Shown: positions 1-10,729 of the stretch, piece by piece
How the letters are laid out: every line of letters starts with the position of its first letter
Position numbering within the stretch: the stretch's first letter is position 1
Assembly: GCA_030323885.1 (NCBI GenBank)
Contig: CM059199.1
Location: 43,027,347-43,091,346 of the forward strand
Length of the DNA: 64,000 nucleotides
Direction of reading: 5' to 3'
From: Branchipolynoe longqiensis
Lineage: Eukaryota > Annelida > Polychaeta > Phyllodocida > Polynoidae
Program-made: the position numbers and the translations under genes
The notes under the pieces: model-generated
Databases searched by the model: none
What the model saw: only the letters and a program-made list of their open reading frames with translations
What the model was told of the DNA's origin: nothing

Positions 1-670
1 TAATAATACCAAAAACATTACAAAAAGAGTGTTAAGCAAACTGCATGAAGCCCATTTAGGGATAGTCAAAACCAAACAGCTAGCATGAGATTATATGTTT
101 TGGCCCAGAATGGACAAACAAATTAAAGATAAAGTGGCTAAGTGTCAAATATGCCAAAGTTCCAGAAATCTCCAGCAATCTGAACCACTAATCAATCACA
201 AAATACCAACATATCGTTTTGCAAAATTGGCATTGATTTCCGCCAAATGAAGGATAAAAGATTCTTATTAATTGTAGACTACTATTCAAAATGTCCTGAA
301 GTCATTGAAATGACAAACACATCAAGTAAGAATACTATAAAAGAATTGAAGTCTGTATTTGGCCGTTACGGCATACCACACAAGGTAGTATCAGACAATG
401 GTCTGCAATTCTCAAGTGGAGAATAAAAAGAATTTGAGAAAGAATACAATTTCAAGCACTCTTTCTCAAACCCAATATGCCGACAAAGGACCGGGCACAT
501 AGAAAGATACGTACAAACAATAAAGTGAATGATAAAAAAGGGCAATTTCGACAACACAGACATTGCACTATTAAACTACAGAAATACAACATTGACCGGC
601 ATGAACGCATCACAAGCACAACTAGTCATGAGCGTCCGTGTCAAGACTACCTATTCCAGCCTACACTCAC
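1..670 (+). pseudogene. Ty3/gypsy integrase remnant
   Basis: Reading across frames gives an integrase. An HxxxH zinc-finger start (HEAHLG) is followed by a CxxC pair (CQICQ), then the catalytic core with VDYYSK and SDNGLQFSS, then a C-terminal stretch LLNYRNT near 570-590. Stops interrupt it (for example at about 87 and 424) and the frame shifts near 470. The upstream part of pol lies outside the window. It resembles the integrase of the better-preserved gypsy copy at 29-34.8 kb but is clearly more diverged, so it is an older or different subfamily. It is not functional. Confidence 0.85.
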
Positions 671-897
671 AGGAACTAGCAGTACCTTTAGGCACCATAC
701 TGGCTGTGACCCTTTTTGGGGTCAAGGTCAATGGTATTGCTGCTGCTGTAAAGCGGGGGGTCTCCTGTAGTCTTTTCATGGACGACTTTGTTTTATATTA
801 CAGTGGTGCTAACATGAATGTCATAGAGAGACGGCTACAATCAAGCATAATTGCAAAATTATTGACAAAGGAAATCAGTCCACGGTATGGATTATGA
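671..897 (+). pseudogene. Non-LTR retrotransposon RT fragment fused to gypsy remnant
   Basis: The frame leaving the integrase remnant runs on into VPLGTILAVTLF, then a block with LFMDDFVLYY and IERRLQSSI. This is the RT region from the (P)QG motif through the catalytic [FY]xDD box of a Jockey/I-type non-LTR element. It carries no 5' or 3' end. One 122-residue open frame (529-897) spans the junction, which is therefore a chimera made by insertion or recombination and not a gene. An RNase H scrap of a probably related element lies at 14.2 kb on the other strand. Confidence 0.7.
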
Positions 898-1745
898 CCT
901 CCTACTGCACATCGATTAAAACAAGTGCATGCACTTAACAGTTATGAGCAGATGAACAAATGATCATTAAAAAAAAGAAAGCTGTTGGCATATGGCCAGG
1001 AAATGATATTGGCACTTCTAGCTGAATGGATTTCAAGCACCCCTACAACACAGATACCCTCAGAATTCATTGAACCATTGATGATATCTAGAGAATATGT
1101 TTTTATGAAATGGACGCACTGTGAAAAGGCAAATTATATCTTGATGCCCAGATGGGATAGATGAATGAGTTGAGAGTTTGTTTGCCATGTTGCAGGTAGT
1201 GAGTGAATTTTGGGAGAGTTTAACTAAGGACTTAAACCTGCATAGTCCACTGAAGCATCAAATTTTCAAAACCAAAGAATTACCTAAAATTAATTGTATG
1301 TATCTAACTTGGATACTGATGCTCTTATTAAGTATTTGTTGCCACATTAAAGGGAATAGTGAGTCAATTTACTATGACCTGACACTGCAGAACCCTATAT
1401 TGTCAGAGTTTTTGCATATTTGCCTGAACAAATTTGACATGTTTATACTTGAAATATCTCAAAAGTTATTTCTCAATTTATATTGCAAGTTGTTGTCAAT
1501 GATGTGTTTATAGGTCATGAATATTTCCCAATAATTGATCGAAACTACCTATGTTGGATTTCTGATTGCTACATCTTCAATAGTCCATCAGAACAAGGTG
1601 CAACCTCTACAGAGTACCCATCCCAAGTTTTCTTACAAATAAATGTTGATGTGTAAGGACATGATCCAACTATGTAAAGAGGAAACATTTCACGCTTCGC
1701 CTGTCAATAGCAGTTGCTTTTTGTAACCGTTATCAAGTGTGCAAT
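898..1745. other. Unassigned stretch
   Basis: No recognisable gene. Short open stretches occur (1178-1513), and a broken reading with several Trp, Arg and Asp residues runs through 980-1170. It could be decayed coding sequence, but I cannot match it to a family. Confidence 0.4.
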
Positions 1746-1749
1746 TGTT

Positions 1750-2095
1750 CCTAAGGTATGGGACCAGACGGGATGGCCAAATGAGTTGAGCGTCCATCTC
1801 CCTTTTTGGTAGATCGTGTGATTTGAACCCACAGGTTGTTTAGCCTTGGACCTTGATTGGGTCAAACCATTCACTTAAAAATGTATACTTGTTGCTTACT
1901 AGCCAGGCGCTTCTCCATTATTATCATAGGGCAAGGACTGGTTGGCTCAGTGTCAGGATAATGTTGGTTGTTCATACATATTTGGATGGGTACTGGCTTG
2001 TGAAAGTGCCCACTGAAGGCAACTTTATAATTGTGTCCTACTGGGATACTAGGCTGCCAGCACAGTGGCCCAATTCCCCACTCAGTCACACTGTC
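1750..2095 (+). repeat. tRNA-derived SINE, forward half joined to inverted 3' piece
   Basis: The head has tRNA-like A-box and B-box sequence (B-box-like gtgatttgaaccc near 1820). The SINE body follows (gccaggcgcttc, then ctcagtgtcaggataatg) to about 1966. From about 1985 to 2095 the sequence is the reverse complement of the same family's 3' body: compare the minus-strand SINE at 10.12-10.26 kb, with gggtaccgacttgtgaca against gggtactggcttgtgaaa. The locus is thus two SINE pieces in opposite orientation. Confidence 0.75.
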
Positions 2096-2940
2096 TAGGT
2101 ATTATTCTTTTCCAGTTGTTGCCGTCTCCAAATGATACGCGACGAAAGAGAAACAAGGAGGCGGGGTTGGAGAAAAAACAATTTATTCACAATAAATGCT
2201 AGAACTAGGAATGTCAGGTATAATACAACGTATAAATGTCAAAGTAGAAAGTATACATGTCAAGGTAAATGTGAAGGGCAATGTAGAAGCTAATCAATGT
2301 CTAGTCTAAGAGGGTATAAATGTCAGTCTGATGGAGAAAGCCCCTAATAGCCCTCCACCAACGGAGAGGAGAGCACTCGAGGGGCGCCAGTGGGGGCAAG
2401 GCGAGGGATGTAGGCATAAACCGCGTCAGATGTCCAAGGCCCTTGAGCCTTAATGTCCGTAATGGCCTTGCTCCCCCTTGATATGGTTGAACACTTTTCG
2501 AGTTCCAGGAGGGGGAGCCCGCCAGCATTTCACTTTCTACTCTTACTCTGTCCGTGTCTTTGGCTTGGCGGCTGGTCAACATAGAGCAAATAGACACGGT
2601 CTTTTGACTCAACTCTCCTCATTTCTCTTTCCTAGACTCTACCCTTTTTTTCTCCCAGACATACTCCTCACCCTGACCAGGGGAGTTGTGTTCTTGGGTG
2701 GGGCCGTTTCTCTCGCTTTGTTCTCGTTGCTGGAAACACTTTACCCCCCTTTGCCCATCCCTTCCTCCCAAACCCTTTCTGCTGTCGACTGGATATGAGT
2801 GCTCTACTACCGCCAGACCGAAGAGATTTGGGGCTGCCCCAATGCTTTGCCATTGTTGTAAAGATGTCCTCAGCTCCTACAACCGTCCTTACTGAAGATT
2901 AATCTTCAACCAAAGATTGGGCCGATTTATCGGAGCCTCT

Positions 2941-3365
2941 CTATAATGTTACAGTTCTGCAACCAGTAACCGTCATAAGGTTACAACCAACCCCACAAGC
3001 AAGGCAGGTGATGGTGAGCGGGCCGCCGCACTCCCCGGGAGAGGGGGACAGCAGGCTAGACTGCCTGAGCATCGCGTAATACCCGAGGAGGAGGGTAGCC
3101 CGAGGGACGACACCCAAGGGTCCAGCGGAGTCTATGTAGTGGGCCACACCCATCACCTGCAGGGGGGAGGAGCGGGGCGCGGCCACTTCGGCGAGGCTAG
3201 AGACAAAGGGCGAGTTGTCGCCCCGGCCACCTCCATCCAGGAGCGCGCCCCGGAGAGGGTATCCCAGACGGAGGTGGATGCAATGGACAAGGCATATAGT
3301 GAGGCAGTGTAGGCCGCTACGTCAACGTCGCAGGGGTCGAGAGCATCGAGATAGTGGGCCTGCAT
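2941..3365 (-). pseudogene. Tyrosine recombinase N-terminal catalytic region (YR retroelement)
   Basis: The minus-strand reading LLLGYYAMLRQSSLLSP matches the box-I region of DIRS/Ngaro YR proteins, in which the Arg of LRQS is catalytic. It is preceded in another frame by a helical stretch (LSIASTSVWDTLSGARSW). The HxxR box is not visible before the reading decays at 2941. This is a frame-broken remnant. Confidence 0.6.
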
Positions 3366-3481
3366 GAAGGCGATGTAGACCCGGAACTGGCGGTGTCTGT
3401 TGCGTCAGGTGGAAGGGGTGAGGGCGACGATCCTCAGGACATCGACCGCGGCGACCTCCCGGGTGGAGAAGCCTGGAATTA

Positions 3482-4055
3482 GAGGCCAGGGTTGTAGGGG
3501 AAGTTGTCGGGGCAGGGGGCGACACAGGTAAGCTCGAGGTGCTCCACCTCAGCCAGGTCCACCTGGGCCCAGGTGCCAGGGAGGTGGGCCCGGCTGAAGG
3601 CGTCGGCGAGGACGAGGGAGGGGGGCTTGTGGAGGATAGAGATGGTGAAGCAGCCTGCAGCATCGAGGAGCCAGGGTGCCTGGGCACAGATCCCGAGGGT
3701 TGGGTCGTGGGCACGACCGGACTTGAGGGCGAGGGCCGACACAATTTTGTCAGTGTTGATGACGACGGTCGTGCCCGTGACTCCCTCGGCGGGGAGGGCA
3801 CGGAGGACAACCACATGCTTGTGGATTTGGGGAAGCGGGCCCGGAAGTCCCTCCAATAGACCCGAGAGGGGTAGGCCATACTGGAGAAGGCCCCACCCCT
3901 GGTGAGGCAGGATTCACACTCAATGATGACACTCCTAACCTCGGGTTCGCGGAGAAGGTGGAGGCCGTTGGAGGTCACGGCAGGCCTACTCCCCGAGGGT
4001 GAGGGAGGCCGCGCCGTTACAGCTGTGAGCGGCGGCGAAGAGTAGGCCCATGAAC
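3482..4055 (-). pseudogene. RNase H region of YR retroelement
   Basis: Several minus-strand frames together read as an RNase H domain. They contain an acidic start (VIIECESCLT), a central VVINTDKIVSALALKSGR that matches the TDN-type box, and a C-terminal LVLADAFSRAHLPG that resembles the ADxLSR signature of reverse transcriptase RNase H. Frames change at least twice and one key acidic-box Asn is replaced by Lys (TDK), so it is inactive. The GC content (over 60%) is far above that of its surroundings. Confidence 0.7.
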
Positions 4056-4061
4056 TTCCTC

Positions 4062-4257
4062 GTCGGGGCAGCACAATAAAGACACCATGAATGCACAGTG
4101 TCACAAGTCCTGATATGACCTTAAATGTTGCCAGGATCTTAAAAAATGTTGTGTTGACATATCAACATTTTCATTTCTGTATCATTCTATTTCTAACACC
4201 CGTCCTGATATAACCTTAGATGTTGCTATGATGTAAAACAACAACAAACAAACAAAG
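4062..4257 (+). repeat. SINE 3' part
   Basis: The stretch runs from ggggcagcacaataaagaca to the family tail (cctgatataaccttagatgt) and ends in a caacaaacaaac tail at about 4257. The tail motif occurs twice (about 4113 and 4203), so the 3' end is partly duplicated. It may be the far half of the SINE split by the YR element. Confidence 0.75.
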
Positions 4258-4842
4258 CTATTTCTAACAAGGAATGCAATGTCCATGATTGTTTGATGTA
4301 TGCACACTTCATTTATTTAACTGGTAAATACACTGAGTAACTGGCTATGGCCAAATGGCACAGATTGTTATCTATAACTCCAGACTACCTTCATTCCTAT
4401 TTTGGCTACAGATCAAAACTGGGTCTATGATGCAGTAGTTTCAATTGTGGGTCAGCACATCCATGGTTTGTCTGTAAGGAATGCACTTGACAAACTAGTC
4501 AAACTTGGGTCATCACTGAATTTGGATTATGCCTAAACCCAGATTGTACCAACATAGGCCCTAGCCTTGCATTCCACATTAAATAAGATAACACCTACAT
4601 ATAACTGTGTACACTGAATGTGTGATCCTGATTAGATACACAACAAACATGAATGGAATAATGCAACTTTATTATCTTTAAATTATTATCATAGTGAAGT
4701 TGTGTAAATGACTGAGGAGGAGGGTAGCAGTGCATTGGTGCTAAAGAAAGATTGTGTTGAGATGAATAACAATATTTACATATAATAAAAGGAAACTTGC
4801 AGGATTGATATGCAAATTGAATAATTGGGTTTATCTGAAATG
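4258..4842. other. 3' flank of gene A
   Basis: No ORF of note. A minus-strand AATAAA lies at 4667-4672, about 170 bp beyond the stop of gene A, and is a plausible polyadenylation signal. The bases after it (gttgcat) also follow a TTAAA at the matching place downstream of paralog C. Confidence 0.4.
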
Positions 4843-6281
4843 TCACTGAACAGTTATGTGAGATATCAGCCAGACTGAAAGTAGAATGAGGGCTATTTGT
4901 GAAGTAGGCCTAGTCTGAGGATTATGACTAGTTCTGCGGTTGTTGCATTTACCAGGACACAGTCGTCTCAAATGAGACTCTTCTGTCCTGGTGGGGCAAA
5001 ATCTGCTCACTTTACATCTGACAGTAGATTTACAATCCTTACAGCCTACCACGTATCCAGTGAGTTTACGAAAGCATCGACGTTGGCAATGCCATGAGTG
5101 AACTGAAAGAAATAGAGGACAGTCAATATTGATTGAATAATATATACACATCACCAACACAAAATTATATTGAGGCATCATATGCTAGGCACAGAATTCT
5201 AAGTACTTCCCATGTGGAATTGTTATGATAAGCCGTGTTTACATGGGCAATTGTGAAGCGAATTAGACAAAGCAATTCATATGAAGCGAAGTAGCGGCGC
5301 GTTTACACGAAGCGAGTTTGAAAGTGTTTCGGCGCCGGGAACCAGCAGCCTTAGTTCTGCCTGTAGCCGGCAAGCACTGCTATATTTGTTTAGTTTACAC
5401 ACGTCGATTCGACGCAGATGTAGCTGCTACGTTAATATCGCTTGGAATTTAAGGTTAATTTAATTAAATTTCATTATTTGAGGATGTAATTCTGTTAAAT
5501 ATGATCGCATTTAATAGATTTCGGCCTAATCGGGCCCTAACACTGCCGGGCACCAGCGATTAGTTACTGCTCCATCTGTAGCCGGCAAGCACTACTATTT
5601 TATTCTATCACCGCCCAAGAACCAGCAGAATCGCTTCATATAAACCACCTCGCAAGGTGGTTTACATGAAGTGAATCATATGAAGCGAATCAGCCCTAAT
5701 CCGCCTCAGAGTCGCGTTTACACGGCGAATGTGAGGCAAACTAGGCAAGGCGATTTATATGAAGCGAATTAACTCGCCCATGTAAACACGGCTTTAGTCA
5801 GAGTGATTACACAATTTACAACTGACAATGAAGTGTAATCTCTTCTTGATGCCCTGAATCTTCATGAAAGTATGAATATGGGAAGTAACAGGGTTTTAGG
5901 CCTGAACTCTTCAATATTCCGATGGTTTTGAGTTGCTGTCATTTTGTAAGATAAATGTTAGGTTGATTGATATTATCTACTTTATTTTTATTTTAAGTGC
6001 AAACATACCAAATTAATTTTGGCAAGTATGCTAAAACTCTGACAACACAAGCTTCGAGAGTAAAAGGTTCTATTATAATGCCTTGGTAGGCCTCTATTCC
6101 CTTCTGGTTGAAAATTGCACCACTGTCTAAGTTCAACTTTAGATCGCCATTTTGATTGTGAAAGTTTGATGTTTTCATCAGACGATGCAGCTTTAAGTAA
6201 TAGATTGGTTAATGCCATGAACTTACCTGATGGTATTGGAACAATCAGCAGGAGGAAGAGAGGGGCAATTAACTTCATCAT
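4843..6281 (-). CDS. Paralog A: small secreted Cys-rich, probably membrane-anchored protein (2 exons)
   Basis: Exon 1 (6281-6227) codes an 18-residue hydrophobic signal peptide beginning MMKLIAPLFLLLIVP and ends at TCAG|GTAAGT. Exon 2 (5102-4843) follows a ttctttcag acceptor and closes at TGA. The intron is phase 1. The product is 104 residues. The mature part has eight Cys spaced C-x3-C-x10-C-x2-C-x5-C-x5-C-x12-C-x3-C, then a Pro/Thr-rich linker and a hydrophobic end (IALILLSVWLI), as in a GPI signal or single membrane anchor. The CxxC pattern recalls single-module TNF-receptor-like or other small Cys-rich receptors, but I do not recognise the family. Paralog B has the same structure, which supports a real gene. 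The intron holds a ~0.56 kb MITE. Confidence 0.75.
5230..5794. mobile_element. MITE-like TIR element in intron of gene A
   Basis: The ends are inverted copies: agccgtgtttacatgggc at about 5231 and gcccatgtaaacacggct ending about 5793. The interior repeats a motif like tatgaagcgaat several times in both orientations, giving long self-complementarity. There is no transposase ORF. The target duplication is not clear. Confidence 0.7.
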
Positions 6282-6784
6282 GGCTGTGAGCAGTAGTAGG
6301 ACTACTACTAGGTAGGCTTAGTGTGGTCTTGCTTAGATGATATGCTGCAAACTGATTGAGCGCTACTTTACCGTCCTCATCTAATATATGGACACGATTC
6401 ATTGTTGCACTCATGTGACATGCATAACATTGAAATGTCACCTGCACTGAGTTGAAATAATTTGTATCTGTTCAGTGAAATATCTTGTGGATACCTTTTG
6501 ATACAGAGTAAATTTACTGAACAATGGCTATCAAATATTATTATTATGTTTTTGCCTGTGAAATGTTACTGTTGATGTGCACACATTTTCTTCCAGAAAG
6601 TATTGCATTCCATGATACTTCCATATTTGATTGGGTTGATTGGGCTGGGGGGGCACTCATTCTGTGTCATTGATGGGTGCTTATAGGCCACACCAACCCA
6701 CTCCTCATCCAATCACAACACTCCAACAGAACCACAGGCCACTGACAGCCCTCACTCTAATATATTGGTATGTGAGACTTGAAG
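6282..6784. other. 5' flank of gene A and unassigned sequence
   Basis: The 30 bp before the start codon (gtagtagtcctactactgct) resembles the same position upstream of paralog B, so the homology extends into the 5' UTR. Nothing else is recognised. Confidence 0.4.
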
Positions 6785-7030
6785 TCTTCTGCACTATCAG
6801 GACTCAAGACCGTGGGCCTGCTCATAATCACCAACAATGCCAATGGCAACTGGAATGTATGGATAAGAGGATATACAATCTTTGCAATGGCAACGGGAGT
6901 GACTAGCCAGACGGAATGCGTGTTATGTTGCACCTTTGTGCATGTCGCAGGCCAGGAGGTGCAAACAGTTTTTCCCAATATGACTTTCATCCCAGCCGAG
7001 GAAGACAAAATTGACCTGCATGATAACATT
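6785..7030 (+). pseudogene. Ty3/gypsy gag fragment
   Basis: The frame contains NWNVWIRGYTIFA, then CTFVHVAGQEVQTVFPNM. This matches the gag N-terminal region of the gypsy copies at 34.5 and 51 kb (NWKTWIRAYDIYA and HVAGEEAQKVFANM). Only about 80 codons survive. It is a dead fragment that directly abuts a tandem repeat. Confidence 0.8.
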
Positions 7031-7054
7031 TTTCAGAAATACTCTTCTCTGATG

Positions 7055-7260
7055 TCATGAAATGTTGGTTCATTTGAAATTCATGGACATAAAAAGGTGT
7101 CAAATATGGCCATTTAATATCATGAAATGTTGGTCCATTTGAAATTCATGGATATAGAAATGTGTCGAATATTGCCATTACATGTCATGAAATGTTGGTT
7201 CATTTGAAATTCATGGACATAACAATGTGTCGAATATTCCCATTTATTGTCATGAAATTA
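7055..7260. repeat. 65-bp tandem repeat, three units
   Basis: Units beginning tcatgaaatgttggt start at 7055, 7120 and 7185, with a partial fourth at 7250, so the period is exactly 65 bp. Units differ by a few substitutions. Confidence 0.9.
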
Positions 7261-8249
7261 ATTAACTGTATGCTGTCATTGACATTGTTCATATTAATCT
7301 ATGGATCCGATTAATTGTCTTTGAGCTGGAAAATGCATATTGTTATGCTATAATCTATGTGGATAGATTTAAGTTGACAGAAAAATATTTGAGGAAATGT
7401 ATTATTCAAATAGACTTTACTGAATAAAACTCAGATATATGTTAAATGCGAAGAAAGGAGAAACTTTCTGCGAATATGATGACCAAGGTCTATAACGACC
7501 CTACAAGACTGGATCGATATCATCAATATCTCAACGCTAATGCAGTAGTTCATAGGAGAACACTGGCATATATAATTAAATCAAAGAAATAATTGACATT
7601 ACACCGAAGGAGACAATTAACATGAAGACACAACGGCAACTGCTGAAGAAAGTGTATGGAAACCGCAACAGCATGTAAAACTGCAGCTAAAAGCTAGAAA
7701 TCTATTAGTATTTAATAATATAGACATAGCCATTGTAATTTCAAAGTTTGAGGTGAACTGCTGTCATTGCTTTGTTTACCTTTTGACGCTGAGTATATGC
7801 TGTGGGTATACAGCTCTCTGTCATTTGTGCTATTTTTGTTAAAAGTGGTATCTGATGTTAGATACGCGTACATAATGTGCAAGACAACATTGTGAAGCTA
7901 TTTCGCCCTTTATTTCTACTCAAAATAACTTATTTTTGGTGAAATCAGAGTATTTGGTGGGTTTCTACAAGAAAATAGTCTGTGAAAGTAGGTCATCGAT
8001 TCAAACCGTTTAAGCCTTGTTTTCTCATAGAGCTGAGATCCGCAATGTTAAATCTATGGAGACCTGTCAAACAACCACGTGTCTACCATCGACGTAGTTG
8101 GGTTTCTGCGAGTTTGACAGCCGGAAAGAGGAAATTGGTGGGCCAAGCATATCGATTAGGGACTAAATGGTAGTAACGCCAAAGTCGAGTTGTACGAATG
8201 TAAGGTATATGCTCTCGGACTGAACACTGACCTCTAGAGTGTCACAAGG
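7261..8249. other. AT-rich stretch, nothing recognised
   Basis: Only short open frames occur, with no family match by eye and no clear repeat. Confidence 0.4.
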
Positions 8250-8815
8250 ACCTCATTACTCACTAGTGACATTTTCGGGGCACCGCATCACACCAGACGA
8301 GGAGACGGTGGTACCGATCAGGGACACAGATATAACATTCATGATTGTGCAGGACTGCCACCCCATATTGGGGAAACAAGCATTGTAATTTGCTCGCCTG
8401 TATATGCGTGTTGAACCGGTATCTTGTGATGACTAGATTTGCCTTGCCCACACAGTGGTTTTTGAATGCTATTGTAGAAACCACCCACTCGTCGTGGTCA
8501 CCAGTTTGTAGAGTCTAATGCTCGAATATGTGGCTGTGTACATAGGCTATGAGAAAGCGGATATGCCATCCTGGAAATGGTAGCTATATGTTTTGGGTGC
8601 CATCGCTTCCACGATTATATATTCGGCAAGTATGTTCAGGTGCACACGGATCATGAACCGCTAGTACTAGTAGTAGCGATAATGCGTGTTCACATGTTAT
8701 CGTTCAGAATGCAAAGAATGTGATTGCGCTTACAGAACTATGACATAACCCTAACACATATTAAAGGTACAATGATGTTCTTTGCAGACACGTTGTCCCT
8801 GGCACACACGACCGA
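8250..8815 (+). pseudogene. Ty3/gypsy protease-end and RNase H remnant
   Basis: Positions 8256-8387 read SLVTFSGHRITPDE and then DCHPILGKQA, which matches the retropepsin region of the 33.5 kb copy (TFSGHRITPDG and DCQPILGKQA). Positions 8560-8815 read as RNase H (AICFGCHRFHDYIFGK, VHTDHEPL, FADTLSLAH). The RT between them has been deleted. Multiple stops and frame changes make it non-functional. Confidence 0.8.
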
Positions 8816-8879
8816 TGCTGATAATGCTTACCATACTAGTCTAACATAGTTGCCTGCCCGTATATGTTTGTTTTTTCTC

Positions 8880-9050
8880 TTGTTCTTTACCCATCATTCA
8901 TGTACCAATGTTTCGCTTATTTGCCTGTAATTGTCTATCTATATTGTTGTAGATGTGTTTACTGTGTAGTGGCAGTTGCCATTAGAGCTGGAAGACCAGT
9001 GCATTGGCAACACGTTATTCAGAGGAATAAAAACACTTGAACAAAAAAAC
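8880..9050 (+). repeat. 3' end of a non-LTR retrotransposon (fragment)
   Basis: It contains gctggaagaccagtgc, then a ttattc...gaataaaa end and an A-rich tail. The same block ends the endonuclease-RT element at 49.4-49.5 kb. No coding part is attached. Confidence 0.6.
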
Positions 9051-9106
9051 AAAAAAATATCCCAAAGTAGGTCTACACCAAGTTGAAGAAAACGCTGCGT
9101 CTTCAG

Positions 9107-9515
9107 TAGATAAAAGATTCACCCCGTACTTACAGTACAGGGGTGTGCTAGTCTAAATACGGGCGAAAATAGCTTTAGTATGGAAGAGGAAGTAGTATGC
9201 CTGGCACTAGTGTCAAATGGTTACTTATATCAACACAGAGTTGGTGAAATGGGAGAGAATGCAAAAAGACAAGATGGCGGGCAGAGAACGCCGTCGATTT
9301 CACTTTTAAATTGCATTTAAGTATATGTTTGATTATATTTTCCAACTCAAGTAGCAGGTAAATATGAAGGCGTACGTAAAGAATATAGTGTGCTTCTTAA
9401 ATTAAGAATTTACCAGCTCAGTTAATTAACCCAGCATGTCGAAATTCTTCGCCAGCTTTTCTAATGGGTTGGTTTTCACCCCTGTACTGGAAGTACTGGG
9501 TGAATCTTTTATCTA
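9107..9515. mobile_element. 409-bp MITE with 9-bp target duplication
   Basis: It begins tagataaaagattcacccc and ends in the inverted copy (gggtgaatcttttatcta); the TIR is about 38 bp with a few mismatches. It is flanked on both sides by cgtcttcag (9098-9106 and 9516-9524). A 9-bp duplication fits Mutator-like elements, but there is no ORF to prove that. Relatives are at 26969 and 51953. Confidence 0.9.
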
Positions 9516-9524
9516 CGTCTTCAG

Positions 9525-9869
9525 TTGCTCTAGATATTTTAGGTGGTCAAACAGGGCCTAAGCGACATGATGCTGTTATTCGCCACAGCTAATGTTGCAC
9601 TCAACAATGAGACTCTTAATGGGAAGGGGACATTCCATGAATGGTTATGATTGCCGCTGCGACTTCTGGCAGTCAAGTCAGCTGCACAATTCTTATGCAA
9701 AATTATGTGAACTAAACATCATGAATGAGACAAAATCCAATAAAAGACAATCACTTTTCAAATCACATCCGCTGTAGCATCACATTCCAACTCCTACCAT
9801 TGGTGAATAACAATGACCATGAAATTGATCTGCTTTGGGAGATGTCCTTCAGATTTAATGTACAAAAAG
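9525..9869. other. Nothing recognised
   Basis: Short open frames only (9592-9777, 9725-10075), the second running into a known-type repeat. Confidence 0.4.
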
Positions 9870-10085
9870 TGTTGTTTTACTTAACGACGCCTCGACATTA
9901 TCATTGGCTATTGGATGTCAAACATATGGTCATTCTGAACCTGCTTCTGCCACATAGGCTACTCTTTCCGATAAGCAGCAAGGGATCTTTTATATGCACT
10001 TTCCCACAGACAGGACATCACATACCACAGCCTTTGATGAACCAGTTGTGGACCACTGGCTGGAACAGAAAATAGCCCAAACTGC
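9870..10085 (+). repeat. Interspersed repeat of a type I remember as common in molluscs
   Basis: Phrases such as ggctattggatgtcaaacat, gcaagggatcttttatatgc and actttcccacagacaggaca match, from memory, a repeat found very widely in gastropod and bivalve sequences. The identification rests on recollection. It is useful mainly as a clue to the host. Confidence 0.55.
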
Positions 10086-10117
10086 AAATGGGTCCACTGA
10101 GCAGGATTGATCGGATT

Positions 10118-10260
10118 GTTGTTTGTTTGTTGTTGTTTTACATCCTAGCAACATATCCGGTCATATCAGGATGGGTACCGACTTGTGACAGTGCACACTC
10201 ATGGTGACTTTATAGTGCTGCCCCACTGGGAGACCAGGCCGCCAGCACCATGACCTGAAC
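10118..10260 (-). repeat. SINE, minus strand (3' half)
   Basis: It starts with the reverse of the family tail (gtttgtttgttgttgtttta) and runs through catatcaggatgggtacc and ccactgggagaccagg. It faces the forward SINE at 10.42 kb across a microsatellite. Confidence 0.85.
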
Positions 10261-10264
10261 TCTT

Positions 10265-10420
10265 CATATGTATATGCACATCTCTGCATATATACGTGTC
10301 GGCCTATACATGCATATATATGGGTATGTCCTACTTCTTTTGCATGTGCATATATATCTGTATAAATGTGTATATATCTCCGAATATATGTGCATATACA
10401 CATATTCATACACATACTGG
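10265..10420. repeat. TATG/TATA-type microsatellite
   Basis: Imperfect tatatgcatatat-type purine-pyrimidine alternation lies between two SINEs in opposite orientation. Confidence 0.8.
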
Positions 10421-10676
10421 TAGATCGTGGGGTCATGGGTTCGAAACCTGGTCGCTTCCTAGCCAGGTGCTCGGCATTATTAGGACAGGGCAAGGACTGG
10501 TGTTCTCAGTGTCAGGATAATGTGACTGAGTGGGATACCAGGTCATGGTGCCGGCGGCCTGGTTTCCCAGTGGGACAGCACTATAAAGTCGCCATGAGTG
10601 TGCACTGTCACAAGTCGCTACCCGTCCTGATATGACCTTAGATGTTGCTAGGGCATAAAACAACAATAAACAAACA
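10421..10676 (+). repeat. tRNA-derived SINE, nearly complete
   Basis: A B-box-like gggttcgaaacctg is at about 10438, followed by the body (agccaggtgctcggcattat, ctcagtgtcaggataatgtg, cagtgggacagcactataaa). The tail is cctgatatgaccttagatgt and ends in caacaataaacaaac. The 5' A-box part is missing or degraded. Confidence 0.85.
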
Positions 10677-10729
10677 TACACATACACTATATGGTGAAAA
10701 TACCACACATACATAAATCCCACTCTGGT

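Larger units (their letters stand above)
2133..4061 (-). mobile_element. GC-rich tyrosine-recombinase retroelement, copy 1 (decayed)
   Basis: On the minus strand a decayed RT-associated RNase H region (4061-3480) is followed by a YR N-terminal catalytic-Arg region (about 3190-2990). The YR C-terminal end is near 2450-2350 (WTSDAVYAYIP, with the candidate Tyr). The AT-richer 3' tail ends at tgatacgcgac, around 2133. The same YR C-terminus and tail recur at 46.7-48.3 and 53.3-54.5 kb. The order RNase H then YR is that of DIRS/Ngaro-type elements. The element sits between SINE pieces (ending 2095, resuming 4062), so it probably inserted into a SINE. About 400 bp at 2500-2940 does not read as YR and may be another insertion. 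Confidence 0.7.

Noticed and set aside
7055..7260. CRISPR-like array
   Set aside because: The units are contiguous 65-bp tandem repeats with no variable spacers, in a eukaryotic context.
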